Positions 11,748 through 23,846 of a DNA stretch of 64,000 nucleotides are shown here, piece after piece; the first letter of the stretch is position 1, and each line of letters begins with the position of its first letter. Under the pieces are notes generated by a model. The model worked only from the letters and a program-made list of their open reading frames with translations, had not been told where the DNA came from and did no database searches. This DNA comes from Azadirachta indica (taxonomy: Eukaryota > Streptophyta > Magnoliopsida > Sapindales > Meliaceae). The stretch is taken from positions 10,789,475-10,853,474 of the forward strand of contig CM040441.1 of the NCBI GenBank assembly GCA_022749755.1. Direction: 5' to 3'. The position numbers were made by a program, and so were the translations under genes.

Positions 11748-14546
11748 ATGGCGGCGGCCGTGGCGGCAGTCGTCGGAATTCTTACGGCTCGCGAACGCCG
11801 GATTCTTACCACACTCAACACCGTTGCTTCTAGTCTTTCATTCGTCGGCTCTGGTTTCATTGTCCTCTGCTACTGTCTCTTCAAAGAGCTTCGCAAATTC
11901 TCCTTCAAACTCGTCTTCTACCTCGCTCTCTCTGTACCGCCTCTCTCTCTTTATTAAATTCAGCATTTTTCAATTTGGATCTGACAAAGTTTCTTTCTTT
12001 CACTTGATATTGATAGATTTGTTGCGTTTTATGCAGGATATGCTTTGCAGTTTCTTCAGCATAGTTGGGTAATGTTTCTTGAGATCAACTGACTGTGATC
12101 ACTTCTGTAAACCTCTTTGTCAAAAAAATAAATAAATAAAATAAAATAATTCTTTATGTGGAATGAAACGTTTTCTCTGCATTTGATCCAGGGATCCGTC
12201 GAAAGGATTCTTTTGTTCTGCTCAGGGATATAGCACACATTTCTTCTGTGTGGCTTCTTTCCTGTGGACTACCACCATTGCTTTTACTCTTCATCGTACC
12301 GTCGTTAAACACAAAACTGATGTTGAAGATTTGGAGGCCTTGTTTCACTTATATGTATGGGGTATGATTATATGTTTGTAAATCTCTACATGTTAAGCAT
12401 TTCTTTCTCTCGTGTTCTACAAAGTAACTATGATTAGTGTTCAATTACTACTTGCAGGAACTTCACTGGTTATGACTGTCATACGCTCATTTGGTAATGA
12501 CCACAGACATGTAGGTGTGTGGTGTTGGACACAAACGGGGCGCACTGGAAAGGCAAGTACAGTGTAGTTTATGGTCGTAGGCCTTTTGTTTCTGTTAAGT
12601 TTTCTCGCTTGCGTAGGAATATTGTGGAACTTGTTTGAAATGTGTTTGTTCTTATCCATATTAACTTGCATTAGAAGTATGGAATTTGAATGGATGAACA
12701 AAAATGAACAAGCTACTGTGATTTACATTTGCACCCTTTTCATTTCAGGAAGGTGATCTGATTTTTTTTTTTTCTCTTATTTAATTGACTCACTTGTTGT
12801 TTATTGGAGAGATAATTTCTATCTACTTCTGCAGGCAGTTCATTTTATAACATTTTATGCACCACTCTGGGGTGCAATTCTTTACAATGGTTTTACATAC
12901 TTTCAAGTGATCTGCATGTTGAACAATGCAACACGTGTATGTACTTGAATATTCTCTTCCTTTCCTCCTTTTCCTTTTCGTAATTATGCAGTGATTTTCA
13001 TTTATCATTGAGGCCACACTTGTGCAATTTTTGTAAATTTCAGATGGCAGTCGGCATGTCAGACCGGGCATATCAACTTGACAAGAAGGTATGCAAGTTG
13101 TTTATGATGCCAGTTGTTTTAAATGCAAGTTCTTTATTATGGTCCTCATAATTGCATTCTTCATTTTTCTGTCCTTTTTTCTTGTTTTGTAGGCTTTGAA
13201 CAGATGGGGGTACTATCCACTCATATTAATAGGATCATGGGTTTTTGGTACAATCAACCGGATTCATGATTTTATTGATCCAGGCCATAAAATATTTTGG
13301 CTCACCTTCCTTGATGTTGGGACAGCTGCCCTTATGGTAAGTTGCAATAACCATATATGTGCTCTCTTTTCTGATTTTCTGTTTTACTCATTTGAGCTCT
13401 TGCAGAGTAATCAATGAAATCCAGGATATTAATTTTTTTAGTGTATTAGGTCATTCATGATGAGCATGTTTGCTATGTTAATCCTTTAAACAACACTGAT
13501 TTTGATGTAACTTCATGGTGTGTAAGTTATACTATCTTTTGCTTATTCAAAAACTGATTTGATTCCTATTGATTAATTGTTTTAGGGCTTGTTTAACTCA
13601 ATAGCATATGGCTTGAATGCTTCCGTGCGCCGGGCAATCCATGAAAGATTGGATTTGTAAGTCTTAGATCCTTTTCTCCTTTCACCTAATCATTTCTCAT
13701 GAAATTTGAAGTGGTCAACAAGTAATCATCCTTGCTTAATGACCTTATAGGCCACTTCTTGTGCATTATCAAGGCCACTTATTTGTTAACATATGCACCA
13801 ACTGCAGTTCATTAGTGTTGAAAAGTATATCCATATATGATGGATACTGTTCTTAGTTATTTGATATATCCATATATGATTGACACTGTTCTTAGTTATT
13901 AGATATGTTGGAGTTTACACCCCTTTGCAGCTGGTGCACCTATCCAACTTTGAAGGGAAAATGGAAGGGGAAAAGAAAACAGAAATAAAGGATTTTGGGT
14001 CCTTTCTTTAGCTAGCAGTTTTTGCTTATGTGTTGTCTTTGTTTTTGTGCTTGATGCTACCATACGTTTTTTTTCACCTTTAGGTGGGGAGGGCACTTGC
14101 ATATGGGGAAATTTTTAACAACTTTGGAATGTCCATAAACTTGCGCCAAATTTGCCGATTTTTGTTGAAAATTGGGTTGATGGGCCGAGTTGATGTGGGA
14201 ATTTTTCACTTTGACCTTCTTTTATAATTCAGCAGTTGTCTGACTACTTGCCTAGAAAACCTTGCAGTTTGGTCTCAAATTGTGGCCCATCATTATTTAA
14301 ATATGATTACGGATTTTAGATTTTGAATAGAGGACAGAAAAAATATGTCCTATGGTTCTTCCTTTTGGTTCATAATTTTCATTTTTGGAATGCATTTATT
14401 CTATCTGAAGGACTCTTTATGCCTACATTTCCTTCCATAGGTTCTGGCCTAACAGATTTCGAAGATGGCTTCCTAACAGTTCAAAGCTCCCAAACCAACA
14501 GCAGGAAAGTGAACTAGTCTCTTTGAAAGTTGAAGATCAGCACTAA
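11748..14546 (+). CDS. GCR1: GCR1-like seven-transmembrane G-protein-coupled receptor candidate
   Basis: Nine exons: 11748-11933, 12037-12068, 12192-12361, 12458-12552, 12835-12936, 13044-13088, 13193-13336, 13586-13656 and 14441-14546. They total 951 nt, 316 aa, close to Arabidopsis GCR1. The protein has successive hydrophobic helices: SFVGSGFIVLCYCLF (TM1), LVFYLALSDMLCSFF (TM2), FFCVASFLWTTTIAF (TM3), then VWGTSLVMTVI, FYAPLWGAILYNGF, YYPLILIGSWVFG and FWLTFLDVGTAAL. The order and sequence match the plant cAMP-receptor-like family. GCR1 has been linked to G-alpha GPA1, but its status as a true GPCR is disputed. Intron 4 has a textbook GC donor, AAG|GCAAGT, at 12553. The last intron is the longest (784 bp). 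Start chosen at the first ATG, followed by an Ala-rich start. Confidence 0.93.
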
Positions 14547-15316
14547 TAACTTAGACAATGTGTCATTCCTTTTCAAGATTGGTAGTTGGTTGCCGAATTT
14601 TTCAACAAATATTTTTCCATCAGGAGGTGATGAAACTGAGAAACACAAGCAACAGCAACCAACAAACCAACCAACCAACCAACCAACCAATCGGCATTGA
14701 TTTCAAGTGCACAGGATTTTGTTCTTCCCATCATGAAAAAATGCCTAAAACGCATCATCTACTGCTACTTACACTCCACTTCAGGAGACTCATTTGACGG
14801 GATAATTTGAAATTCCAAGTAGCATCTTTGATTCACGTGTCCCGCCCATGCTACGAAGTATAAACACCAACTAATTTGTAGTTGTACATTTTCACTTGTA
14901 GAAAAAACTTCTTGTTCTCGTTTAGTCGTTCACATGTCAAGTAGATTTTCACCTGTCTTTTTGTCTATAGCCTTACACCTGTAGATTCTCTCTATTTCTG
15001 TTTTTTTCTTTTTTTTTTTTTTTCATCAAGGAATCTGTTGTCTTGAAATTTATGTTGCCTAAAATTCCAAAATAACACCTAGAACATTGAGTAACTTTGG
15101 TTTAGTAGAATTATCGTACAAATATGTTTCTCACTTTAAATTTCTGTCCGCGCCCGAAGGCCAAAGAGGAACAAACGACGACGTTAAAATGGTAGTATCT
15201 TCGAGAAACGACACCGTTTCTTGTAACCTTTTAGCTGAGGACGGGATAAAAGTAAACTCAAATTGAAAGAAATTGGGGAAAGTACTGAAGAAAGGAGAAA
15301 ACAAAAAATAAAAAAA
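14547..15316. other. Intergenic, GCR1 to TGD4
   Basis: Contains the GCR1 3' UTR, a (CCAA)n microsatellite at 14665-14691, a T-rich tract near 15001-15025, and the TGD4 promoter and leader. No further gene is seen. Confidence 0.5.
14665..14691. repeat. (CCAA)n microsatellite
   Basis: About six tandem CCAA units in the region just after the GCR1 stop codon. It makes long spurious open frames on both strands. Confidence 0.9.
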
Positions 15317-17553
15317 ATGAAGAAGCTACGATGGGCGATGGAGGGAGAATTTTGGGAGCTTGACCAATCGACTCCCAAGACACTAGAAGGCACTGCCCGC
15401 GCTGTCGCCGGAAACCCATTTTCACTGGGTCTTTCCAGAGGCACCCGACTTTCTCGACCGAAGCAAATCGACTTCATGCAGCGGTTCATGTCTGTCCCTT
15501 TTCTTCCCTCTTTCTCCGCCGCCGCCGCCGCTCCTACATTGACTCTACAGCGCGTTCTCACCATCCCATTTTCGGAGAACTGGTAAACATTCAAAGTCGA
15601 TTGCTTTTCTCCTTGCCAGGCTTCAGTATAATTTTTATTGAATGATGTTTAGTATTCAAAGTTATGCAGGTTTTCTACTTTACTGGGTCAGTTCAATTTG
15701 CTCAAGTATTTGTCTTCTGTCAAAGATGGAAAAACCTCAAAATCATCAAAATCTACTTGGCTGGAATCACTTCGTGATAATTCCTTATATGCTTTCGGCT
15801 TCAGTTCCGAGATTTTGTTAACTTCTGATGATACTCTTCTTCTTAGCTATGATTCTTGCGGTCATAATAACACCTCCCGGAAAAAAGCAGTTTTCCATCA
15901 CAAGGCAAGATTTTTTTTTTAAAAAAAAATGTTTCCATTTTTTCTGTATGTAACTTCTCTTATCATTGATAGTTACTTGTTAATATCTTTGTTATTTGTC
16001 TTATCAGTTTCTGAATCATAATTTGACTGTGGAGGCAGTTTGGCCTGGACTTTTTGTGGACAAGTGTAATAATTACTGGGACGTGCCTTTTTCGATGGCG
16101 GTTGATTTGGCTTCGGTTGCTTCTGACTCCCGTCCTAGTTATCATTTAACTATGCATCATAATTCTGGTTCTCCCAAACAGTTTGAAGGTGATGGGAACT
16201 CCTCTTCAGAAATTCCAGCTGCTCTGCTTCCTGGTTTCTCTTTCAAAAGTGCTTTTTCATACAAGAAGAATGTAGACATTTGGAGAAGTAAAGCTCGGAA
16301 GTTGAAGTTGGTTCAGCCGTATGACATATTCCTTTCAGATCCCTATGTCTCAGCTTCCGGGATAATTGGTAAAGTACTGCACTTTATATATTCCAACACA
16401 TTCAGGCTGCAGTTGTTCTGCTATTATTGTTAGTTTAAGGAGTTAAGATCAATGGTTCTTACAAATGCCTGAGGCTAGAACAGATTTAATTGCATTGCAG
16501 TAAGCTTAGTTATATGGTTTTGGGACCTGGAGATAAGTGTTTGTATCTTTCGAGAGCATATTGGTTATAATTCAGGTTAACATTTTGTGCAGAATTTGTA
16601 TTAGTTGTCACTTATCATCTTTTGTGTGTGCATACTAATATGTGCCTATAATTCATCATTTCTTACAGGTGCCACTGTAACTGCCTCTGTTGGAGAAAAT
16701 TCATTTAGATCTCTGGTTGAAGATGATTTGGAGGGTCCTACAGGCTTCTATCTTCATGCTCCCAATAGCAAATCTGCATTTTTAGCAGATAGCTTTGGAT
16801 CTGTAGCACTTACAGCCCAGCATGGGACCTTCCAAAGGCTATTTGCAGATCTTACACGATTTCATACTCGCTTGGATTTTCCTTCTGGTTCCAAATTCCT
16901 TTCTGGTGCCACACGTTTAGCACAAGATTTTTTTAATTCCCAACAGCCAAGTCTGGAAGCAATTCAGGCAGTTTGCCCTAATGTCTTCCTTTCTGTTCAG
17001 CAGCAGGTACCTGCATTTCTTTGTGAATCTCCCATGTTCATATGTTGCATTATCAAGATGCGTTACAGTTACTTGCTATGCTCAGTATAATATTTAGATG
17101 AGATTTAACCTCCTGGTAATTGAATAAACAAATTCCCACTAGGAATTGTATCCATTCTATCTTTGACTGCACTGTGTCAAACTTAGCTTTAAATGTTGCT
17201 GATCGTTGGATTACTATTTACAAACATTTTTTGGTTTCTGACTGTGTCGAGAAATTGAGAAAAATCTTCCCCTTTTACATGTCTGCATAAATTTTTAGAT
17301 TTTATTTTTCTCTCTTTCAATCATTATTGTACCAGTGACAACATTTTCCATCTACTTGCAGATTGCTGGACCTTTCAGTTTTAGAGTTGATTCGGGAGTT
17401 ATAATTGATTTGAAGAACAGGAACATACATGCCCGTGATTCAGTGTTTGCCATTGAATATGCATTGCAAGTCCTTGGTTCAGCAAAGGCTGTTGCTTGGT
17501 ATGCGCCAAAGCAACAAGAATTTATGATAGAGCTTCGATTTTTTGAGACGTAA
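15317..17553 (+). CDS. TGD4: TGD4, chloroplast outer-envelope lipid transfer protein
   Basis: Five exons: 15317-15582, 15670-15904, 16008-16368, 16669-17006 and 17362-17553, 1392 nt, 463 aa, near the usual length of TRIGALACTOSYLDIACYLGLYCEROL 4. Diagnostic stretches are TPKTLEGTARAVAGNP, LSRGTRLSRPKQIDF, AEAV/VEAVWPGLFVDK, HHNSGSPK and the C-terminus FMIELRFFET. In Arabidopsis TGD4 is a beta-barrel-like outer-envelope protein that binds phosphatidic acid and works with the TGD1/2/3 ABC transporter in moving ER lipids into the plastid. There is no cleavable transit peptide, as expected. The second intron begins with GC (AAG|GCAAGA at 15905). It converges with the pseudouridine synthase gene, with 518 bp between stop codons. 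Confidence 0.94.
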
Positions 17554-18071
17554 ATTGTATACTTTGGTCTATTCATGGTCTCACTTTGTCTCCGAATCTG
17601 TCATTCATTCGATATACTTGTCACCATTTTATAAGATTAGGTGTTGTAGATGGACTTTGAGAAAATGTCAAAGCAATTCAAGTATACAAGCATTTTGGTT
17701 GTACCGTATGATCATTTTAACTACTAGTAGAAAAGTTTTGCCAGTGGCTTTGCTAGCATCTGGCAACATTAAAACTGTAAAACTTCTAATCTTAGGCTTT
17801 GTTTGGGATTTTGTCATTTTTTCTGCATCTAGTTATCCTATCCACAGCAGTCTGGTTTTGAAACCAAAATACCTCAATACCAAACCAAACCTTAAAGACT
17901 TGAAGCAAATTTGCAAGTTTAGTTATCAAATTCACTACAAATTAATTAGAATCAATCACCATCCTAAACTTTGAGGCCTAGCAATTGCAATGCAGTGATA
18001 TATCATAAAATCTTGAGCACGTTTTCTAGGCCTCCGCTCTGGGCGCTTTTGGCTTGAAACAACCCAAATGT
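17554..18071. other. Convergent 3' intergenic region
   Basis: Shared 3' flank of TGD4 (+) and the pseudouridine synthase (-). It contains a possible small inverted-repeat element at about 17793-17897. No gene is seen; the open frame at 17543-17974 has no domain. Confidence 0.5.
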
Positions 18072-20149
18072 CTAATAGAATGGAAGCTTACATTTGCTTA
18101 TAGTATGATGCCTACCAAAACTACTTGCAGGGCAACCAGCAGGAAGCTGCAGATGCTCTTCATTGTAATTAACCTCAACAAGACAGAGACCGTGAGGTGG
18201 GGCAGATAAGGCATATTTAGCAAGCACCTTCCGATCTCGAGTTGCCAAAATTTTAGGAACAATATCAGGAGGAATTGCTTCCTTTCCAACTTGAAGCAGC
18301 AGAGCAACCTGCATAAACATAAAACAAGAATTCTTCATAAGCCAATTTTTGGAGCTAACTCATGAACTTCCTGAAAACATAAGCATTTGCTTGTCCATTT
18401 GATATTCTCGAATAAGACCAAAGTTTTTAAACTGATAAGATGCAAGATAACTATCAACTAACACTTTAATCTAGAATAGGTAAGAATGATTTTTACCATG
18501 TTGCGCACTTGTCTATACAAGAAACCTGAACCTTCAACTTCCAGCTGTATAAGAGCTCCCTGAATAGAATTATAATGATAAATCAGTTAGAAAAGCAAAA
18601 CATCAGTGAAAATAATAAAAAGCAAAATCTAAGGTGGAACATGTCCATTCACTTAGATGTAATGAGATGAAATTGAACATTCTAACCAACTTTAGAAGTA
18701 TTTTCTTGTGGAAGTTGACAAGTACCATTTCAATAACATCAAAACGAAATATATTCTTTACTGGATCTGGCACTCGATCATTGCGTGACGCATTGACAAA
18801 AGCAGAGAAGTCATGCTTTCCAATAAAATACTTTGCAGCTTCTCTAATGAGAGTTGTATTCAGTCTATAAACACTATGGTAAGCATAGTGACGCTGAAAT
18901 GGATCCATGATACTGTCATCGTATATCTTGTATTGATAAATCTTGCTTCTTGCTGAAAACCGAGCATGGAATTGAGGCACTGCAGCACTAATCTCCCTAA
19001 CTCGGATATCAGAAGGAAGAAGACCATTGAGAGCTGCATGAATGCCTTCCAAGCTGTCATAATTGAAAGGTGTAATGAAGTGTGCCACCTGAAAGCTTAA
19101 CTTGTCGTGAGTTTCTTGATTTGTCAATGGAAGCTTGAAGAATCCTCGTAGAAATTAGAAATTCAGACCTGCCCCCAAGCATGAACTCCAGTATCTGTCC
19201 TACTTGCACCAACTAAACAGAGATCTTCCCTTTCAAGCTTTGTAACTCGAATTAAAGCCTTCTCCAAGATGCACTGTATGGTTGGTGGCGATGTCTGAAA
19301 TTGCCAACCTGAAAGACAACAAAAGTTCCACAATTTAAAATCTCAGGAAACTGATACAGGCTTTTCAAGGTGTAAACTTAAAAGCCAGAAGGAACTAAAA
19401 GCAGAATCTTCACAATTCAGGCATTAAATATCACAGAAGAAGCTAATGAGACTACATATTAAAAATATATTTTGGGAAAAAAAAACTTAAGGGTATCACG
19501 AAATCAAAATTGTAACAACATTCCCAAGCCGCAAACAGAACTCCATGTTATCCTTAACTTCATTGAACAAATTTAAGTTCATCTTATACAATAGATTATG
19601 ACTATTCAAAGATTTAGAATTTTTGCCCAAACAAAACAGATTCAAATTATAAAATAATTACTTTGGAAATAACATGAAATTATCCCTGCCCGCAACTGGA
19701 TATCTAGTCAACCATTAAGAACAAGGGAAAAAATTAAATCTCCACAAAAAAAATCACATTCATAGAAAGAAACTATCAACCTTCAAATGCCAATAAAAAT
19801 TAAAAAGAGACAGAGAGAGAGAGAGAAGAAAAATAACCTGCATAACGTGTGCCGTCATATGCAATGACCAAACGCCACTTAAACCCAGGAGCACTGTCAA
19901 CAGTGGAGGACTTGACGGTGTTACTGGTATCGTCTAAGCCCAAAAGGCCGACGCTCTGAAAAAAAAAATATCAGAATACAACATTACTATTATAATCATC
20001 AGTGATACAGGAAGAAAATGAAAGGCAATTTGATGAGAAAGATCTTTTTTTTCTCTCGTAGGAAACGTTACCAGCTTATTGGTTGATGAAGAATGAAGAA
20101 ACCCATTTGAACATACAGGCGAAGGAAGGCGTACAACTCCATAACTCAT
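18072..20149 (-). CDS. TruA-type tRNA pseudouridine synthase
   Basis: Six exons in transcription order: 20149-20072, 19955-19838, 19308-19169, 19088-18726, 18559-18497 and 18308-18072, 999 nt, 332 aa. Family motifs are clear: AYDGTRYAGWQFQ, then GASRTDTGVHAWGQVAHF carrying the catalytic Asp of the RTD motif, ARFSARSKIYQYKI, FIGKHDFSAF and SGFLYRQVRNM. TruA-family enzymes convert uridines near the tRNA anticodon stem-loop to pseudouridine. The first 30-40 residues have no acidic residues and are rich in Ser/Thr, suggesting organelle targeting. It lies convergent to TGD4 and in tandem with POT1. An (AG)n tract lies in intron 2 at about 19805-19828. Confidence 0.92.
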
Positions 20150-20781
20150 CTCAAAACACGAGTCTCTGCTTTCAGCTGCTTTTACTGGGTTTAACGGATA
20201 GCAAAAATTCCGGTCTGGAATCTTTTGTTATTTATGGCGGGAAGAAACGCTGTCGTTTCGTATTGTCTATTCTTAATTTACAAGCCAGCAAATAGCTAGA
20301 ATTATTCGCTTGTGTAACTTTGTTCATTATTAATATTTTATGATGCATATAAAATTAAGACCACAAATCAATCATTGAGGTTTGACATTTCACGTCACAT
20401 AAATTACAAGTCTTTGAACCTGAAACTTCGAGTAAATGCACTCATTCCAAGCAGTCAAAGACAGTTGATGATATATGTGCAAATGAGGATTCAACAAGAC
20501 AACAAAGGCAAATAAAACAAGTTTAAATTGAAAGTTCTGCATATGTCGCTTTAATCCTAAGTCTACATACAATATTTCTAGAATTTACAATTACTTTACA
20601 AGCCCTTTAAGAGCAAAAACCAGAGAGATACACTGAGCTACCACCTAGCAGTGACCACAAGCAAAATTGCAAAAAGCTTGGCTCACTGTACAGACAAAAA
20701 GAGTGATCTAGTTCTAATTATGGCTATACAACTTATAAGGGTTACTATGAGATTCAGGTTTGGTGTTGATGATATCAAAGT
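20150..20781. other. Intergenic, pseudouridine synthase promoter and POT1 3' end
   Basis: Both flanking genes run on the minus strand, so this holds the promoter of the pseudouridine synthase and the 3' UTR of POT1. Open frames at 20083-20295 and 20390-20572 show no domain and were not called. Confidence 0.5.
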
Positions 20782-23700
20782 CTATTGACTCGCGAGCCTC
20801 GTGCAACTGATATAATAAAGTCTATTTTTTCCATGATCACTTTTCTTCAAATCAATACAACATTTTATCCATGGAGGATTCCTTGTTAAATTGCTATCAT
20901 CTTTGGCATTCCAATGCTCCGGCATGCCGAGTAACAAATTTATCTTGGTAGTCAAAATATCAGGAGGAGTGCCCTCGAAAAATTTCACCTGACATCGTTC
21001 AGCAATCAAGTCAACATAAAAAATTTATTGTTGCCAGTATTACAAGATATTTAAGCAAAAACATCAATCAAATTAGAAGCAACACCCATTCTTCACCGCA
21101 TAATATGGCATGGATTCTTGCTGTCGGATCCTCTAATGTCAATCTCATCTTATTCTCACGCAATCCATAAGAAGAACCAAAGTCCTTTAGTTGAAAGGGA
21201 TGAATTGCTACAACACGAACAATACAGCAGAACCTAACATTCACCTACAAGGAAATAATAGTACCAATAAAAATGATAAATTCTCAATTTGTAAGGATAA
21301 TTATCCCCCTTTTGTTTTAATCTTAAGCAAATTACAAGTTATCAAAACAAATGACATGAAAGAATACTAATTCTTAAGAAAATCCGCTAAAGTACCTTTG
21401 AATGTGTAAGAATATCCATCAAAGTCACAAATGCAACGTCCTTCCCACCAATCACTGAAAAGCCCAAAAGGAAACAAGCATAAAGGAGAAATGAAAGAGT
21501 TTATGTATTCTCAATTTCAATATGTTCAAACAATTACGTACCAGTCAAAAACTGAGAGGACAAATTGCTCCATATCGGTATACGGCCATGTTTCCCTGTA
21601 ATTCGCTTCTTGTATCTCCTAATTCAACAAAGACATCAACAAATGCAACGATGTGAAGCAAAAATAGGTAACTAACGAAGAACTTTCTTTGAAAAATCCA
21701 CTTCAAAGTTCCACCTCTTATAGTCCCGAACAATATTGTCAGTGTTAGAAAGAAGTCGGACCCTAGAAGAAGCTTGTAGAAAACCATGCCACAACCCTGA
21801 GGAAACTTTACAAGTCATGTTACGGATTCTCACCCAGGTGCCAGTAGCAGTGAAGTGTCGGCCAAAGTTTTCATGGACTTGATCAGCTGTCACTCTTAAA
21901 ACTGTTCCAATAGGATGAAATTTGCAAAGGGTTTCCTGGTCTAAAGGAGATGATTCAATATGCAGTGGAAGCGGATTCTGTTCCTCCTCGTCCAGTCTGA
22001 GAGATTCAAAGAAGATACATTTGCTTTCCCTCAGCTCTTAATTTTGAAAAAGACAATGGAACAGTAAACAATTATCACAATGCCAAATTTTTGCAGTTAC
22101 AAGAGGTAAAAAGAATTTTAAAAGATATGGCAAAGTTTTCCCAAAGAAGTGAGAAGAGAAGTTAAGGCTTTTTCGAAAGAAAAACCTTCTCCATGTAATA
22201 TTCAAGAAAAGAGCAAAATTTTAAAATGGTAAAGTTTCTTTCCATATTGCTGACAAGTCCTCCAAAAGAACTCCCAAAAGATTAAAAAAAAAACATTTTT
22301 AAGACAGTAGACTAAAGAAAAGAGCCTAAATCAGTTTTTTGCACCACTTTCGTTATCCTAATCTTTCTTTTATTACGACGGGAGGAAATCAACCCCTTTC
22401 CTCCAGTTCTTATGCATTAGAATATGTTTTCTGTAGAAAAAGTGAAAAGGAAAGGGTTTATCCAAATGAATACATAATTTTCAGCCTTTTTGACAAGAAC
22501 AATGGCCTGTACTCTATGCCACTGAGACTGCACAATTATAACTGAAAAGTGAAAATGCATTAATAAATACTTACTTCCCATATAAACTTAACGGTGGGGC
22601 ATCAGTTCCATCCCATACAAAGAGCATCCATATATCTTTATTGACATCATAGGAGACATACAAAATCTTTCACACAAAAGAAACAGGTAAAGAAAGAGGC
22701 TATGGTATCCTTTATTTAAAAGCTTGTAATTAAATAAAAAATTTAACTTGGAGCACAGCAATGCAAATGAACATTAAACACTGCAATGATGCAAATTACC
22801 TTGCATACTAAATCAAAGTATCTTTTTTCTGAGATATCCTTCAATGACAAAAGGTAATCATCAGATCCTACAACACAAAATTTTATGACAAAGCTTAACC
22901 CAGCATCAAAATAAGAAATTATAAAACCTGTCAATTCCACGGATAAATGAAAAGGAGTCACCTTTAGTACATACACCAAAAACCACCAAAATCGCATACA
23001 TAGAAGATCAAGAGAAGGCAAAATTATAACAACATAATAAAAAAAATACAAAGTCACCAAGTCTAAAAGATCATGACATGTACCTGGACTGAATTTAATA
23101 CCGACACACCAATGCCTCAAGCGACAAATGTAATCCTTTTCATACTCTGAGAGAGAAAAATTTTGAGATGATTGATAAGGAAATAAGTCTCTACTAGGCT
23201 TTCCATCAAACAGAGCAAATGATGAAGAATTTTTATAAAAGACAGCTGACACTTCATCGTCAAACTTTTTAATCTGCAAAATCCATTCATCAAAATTAGT
23301 AGAACTTGCTCTAGACTGTAATCCAGTAATTCTCAATGAAATTCTAAACACATAACTCATAAAAAGAAACAGGCTTTTTTAAGCAAACATAAGTCAAAAC
23401 TAACAATCCCTAATGGAGCTTGAAACTGGAAAGAAAAATAAAATTACACCAGGGAAAGTGATCATAGAAGTACCATAACTTTATTTAGAAGAATGAAGTC
23501 TCCATGTGACCTAACGTGTGGAAGTTGATCAATTGTCTCAGTGAAGATGTTCACTAATAATTCAGAACTTTGTTGCGATTCATCAACAATCCTCAATACA
23601 GAAACGTAATCTACATTAACCCAGAAAAAAATAGAAAAGCAAAAACAAAAACAAAGATTATAAGAAACCCAGAAAAGTAAAAACCAAACAAATGGAGAAA

Positions 23701-23846
23701 GACTGACAAAGAAAACAAATACTACCAGTTCCTTGGCTCTTTCTAGGAAAACTGAACTCCAAAACAACACCCAGAAGATTGACTTTGCGTTTTACATGCT
23801 TATCCAATTCTTTTATTGAAATGATATTTCCACCATGGTTGTCCAT
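20782..23846 (-). CDS. POT1: POT1-like telomere end-binding protein
   Basis: Ten exons in transcription order: 23846-23726, 23610-23474, 23273-23084, 22867-22800, 22666-22575, 21996-21684, 21608-21542, 21454-21396, 21244-21086 and 20988-20782, 1413 nt, 470 aa. That is the size expected for plant POT1. The first OB-fold includes DYVSVLRIVDES and the segment HVRSHGDFILL; later parts include GTWVRIRNM, LYVSYDVNKDIWMLFVWDGT and VRFCCIVRVVAIHP. The C-terminal part has LTLEDPTARIHAIL and ends in YYISCTRLASQ. POT1 proteins bind single-stranded telomeric DNA or telomerase; plants have several paralogs and the subtype is not decided here. The junction between the sixth and seventh exons (21684/21608) is the least certain: the donor is GTTCTTCG and the intron only about 75 nt, chosen because it alone restores the frame. 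Confidence 0.85.

Noticed and set aside
15184..15594. Minus-strand open frame of 136 codons
   Set aside because: Antisense shadow of TGD4 exon 1; no domain, and the plus strand has clear homology.
22743..23360. Single 205-codon POT1 frame
   Set aside because: It reads through two introns; only the parts at 23273-23084 and 22867-22800 are coding, the rest is hydrophobic intron translation.
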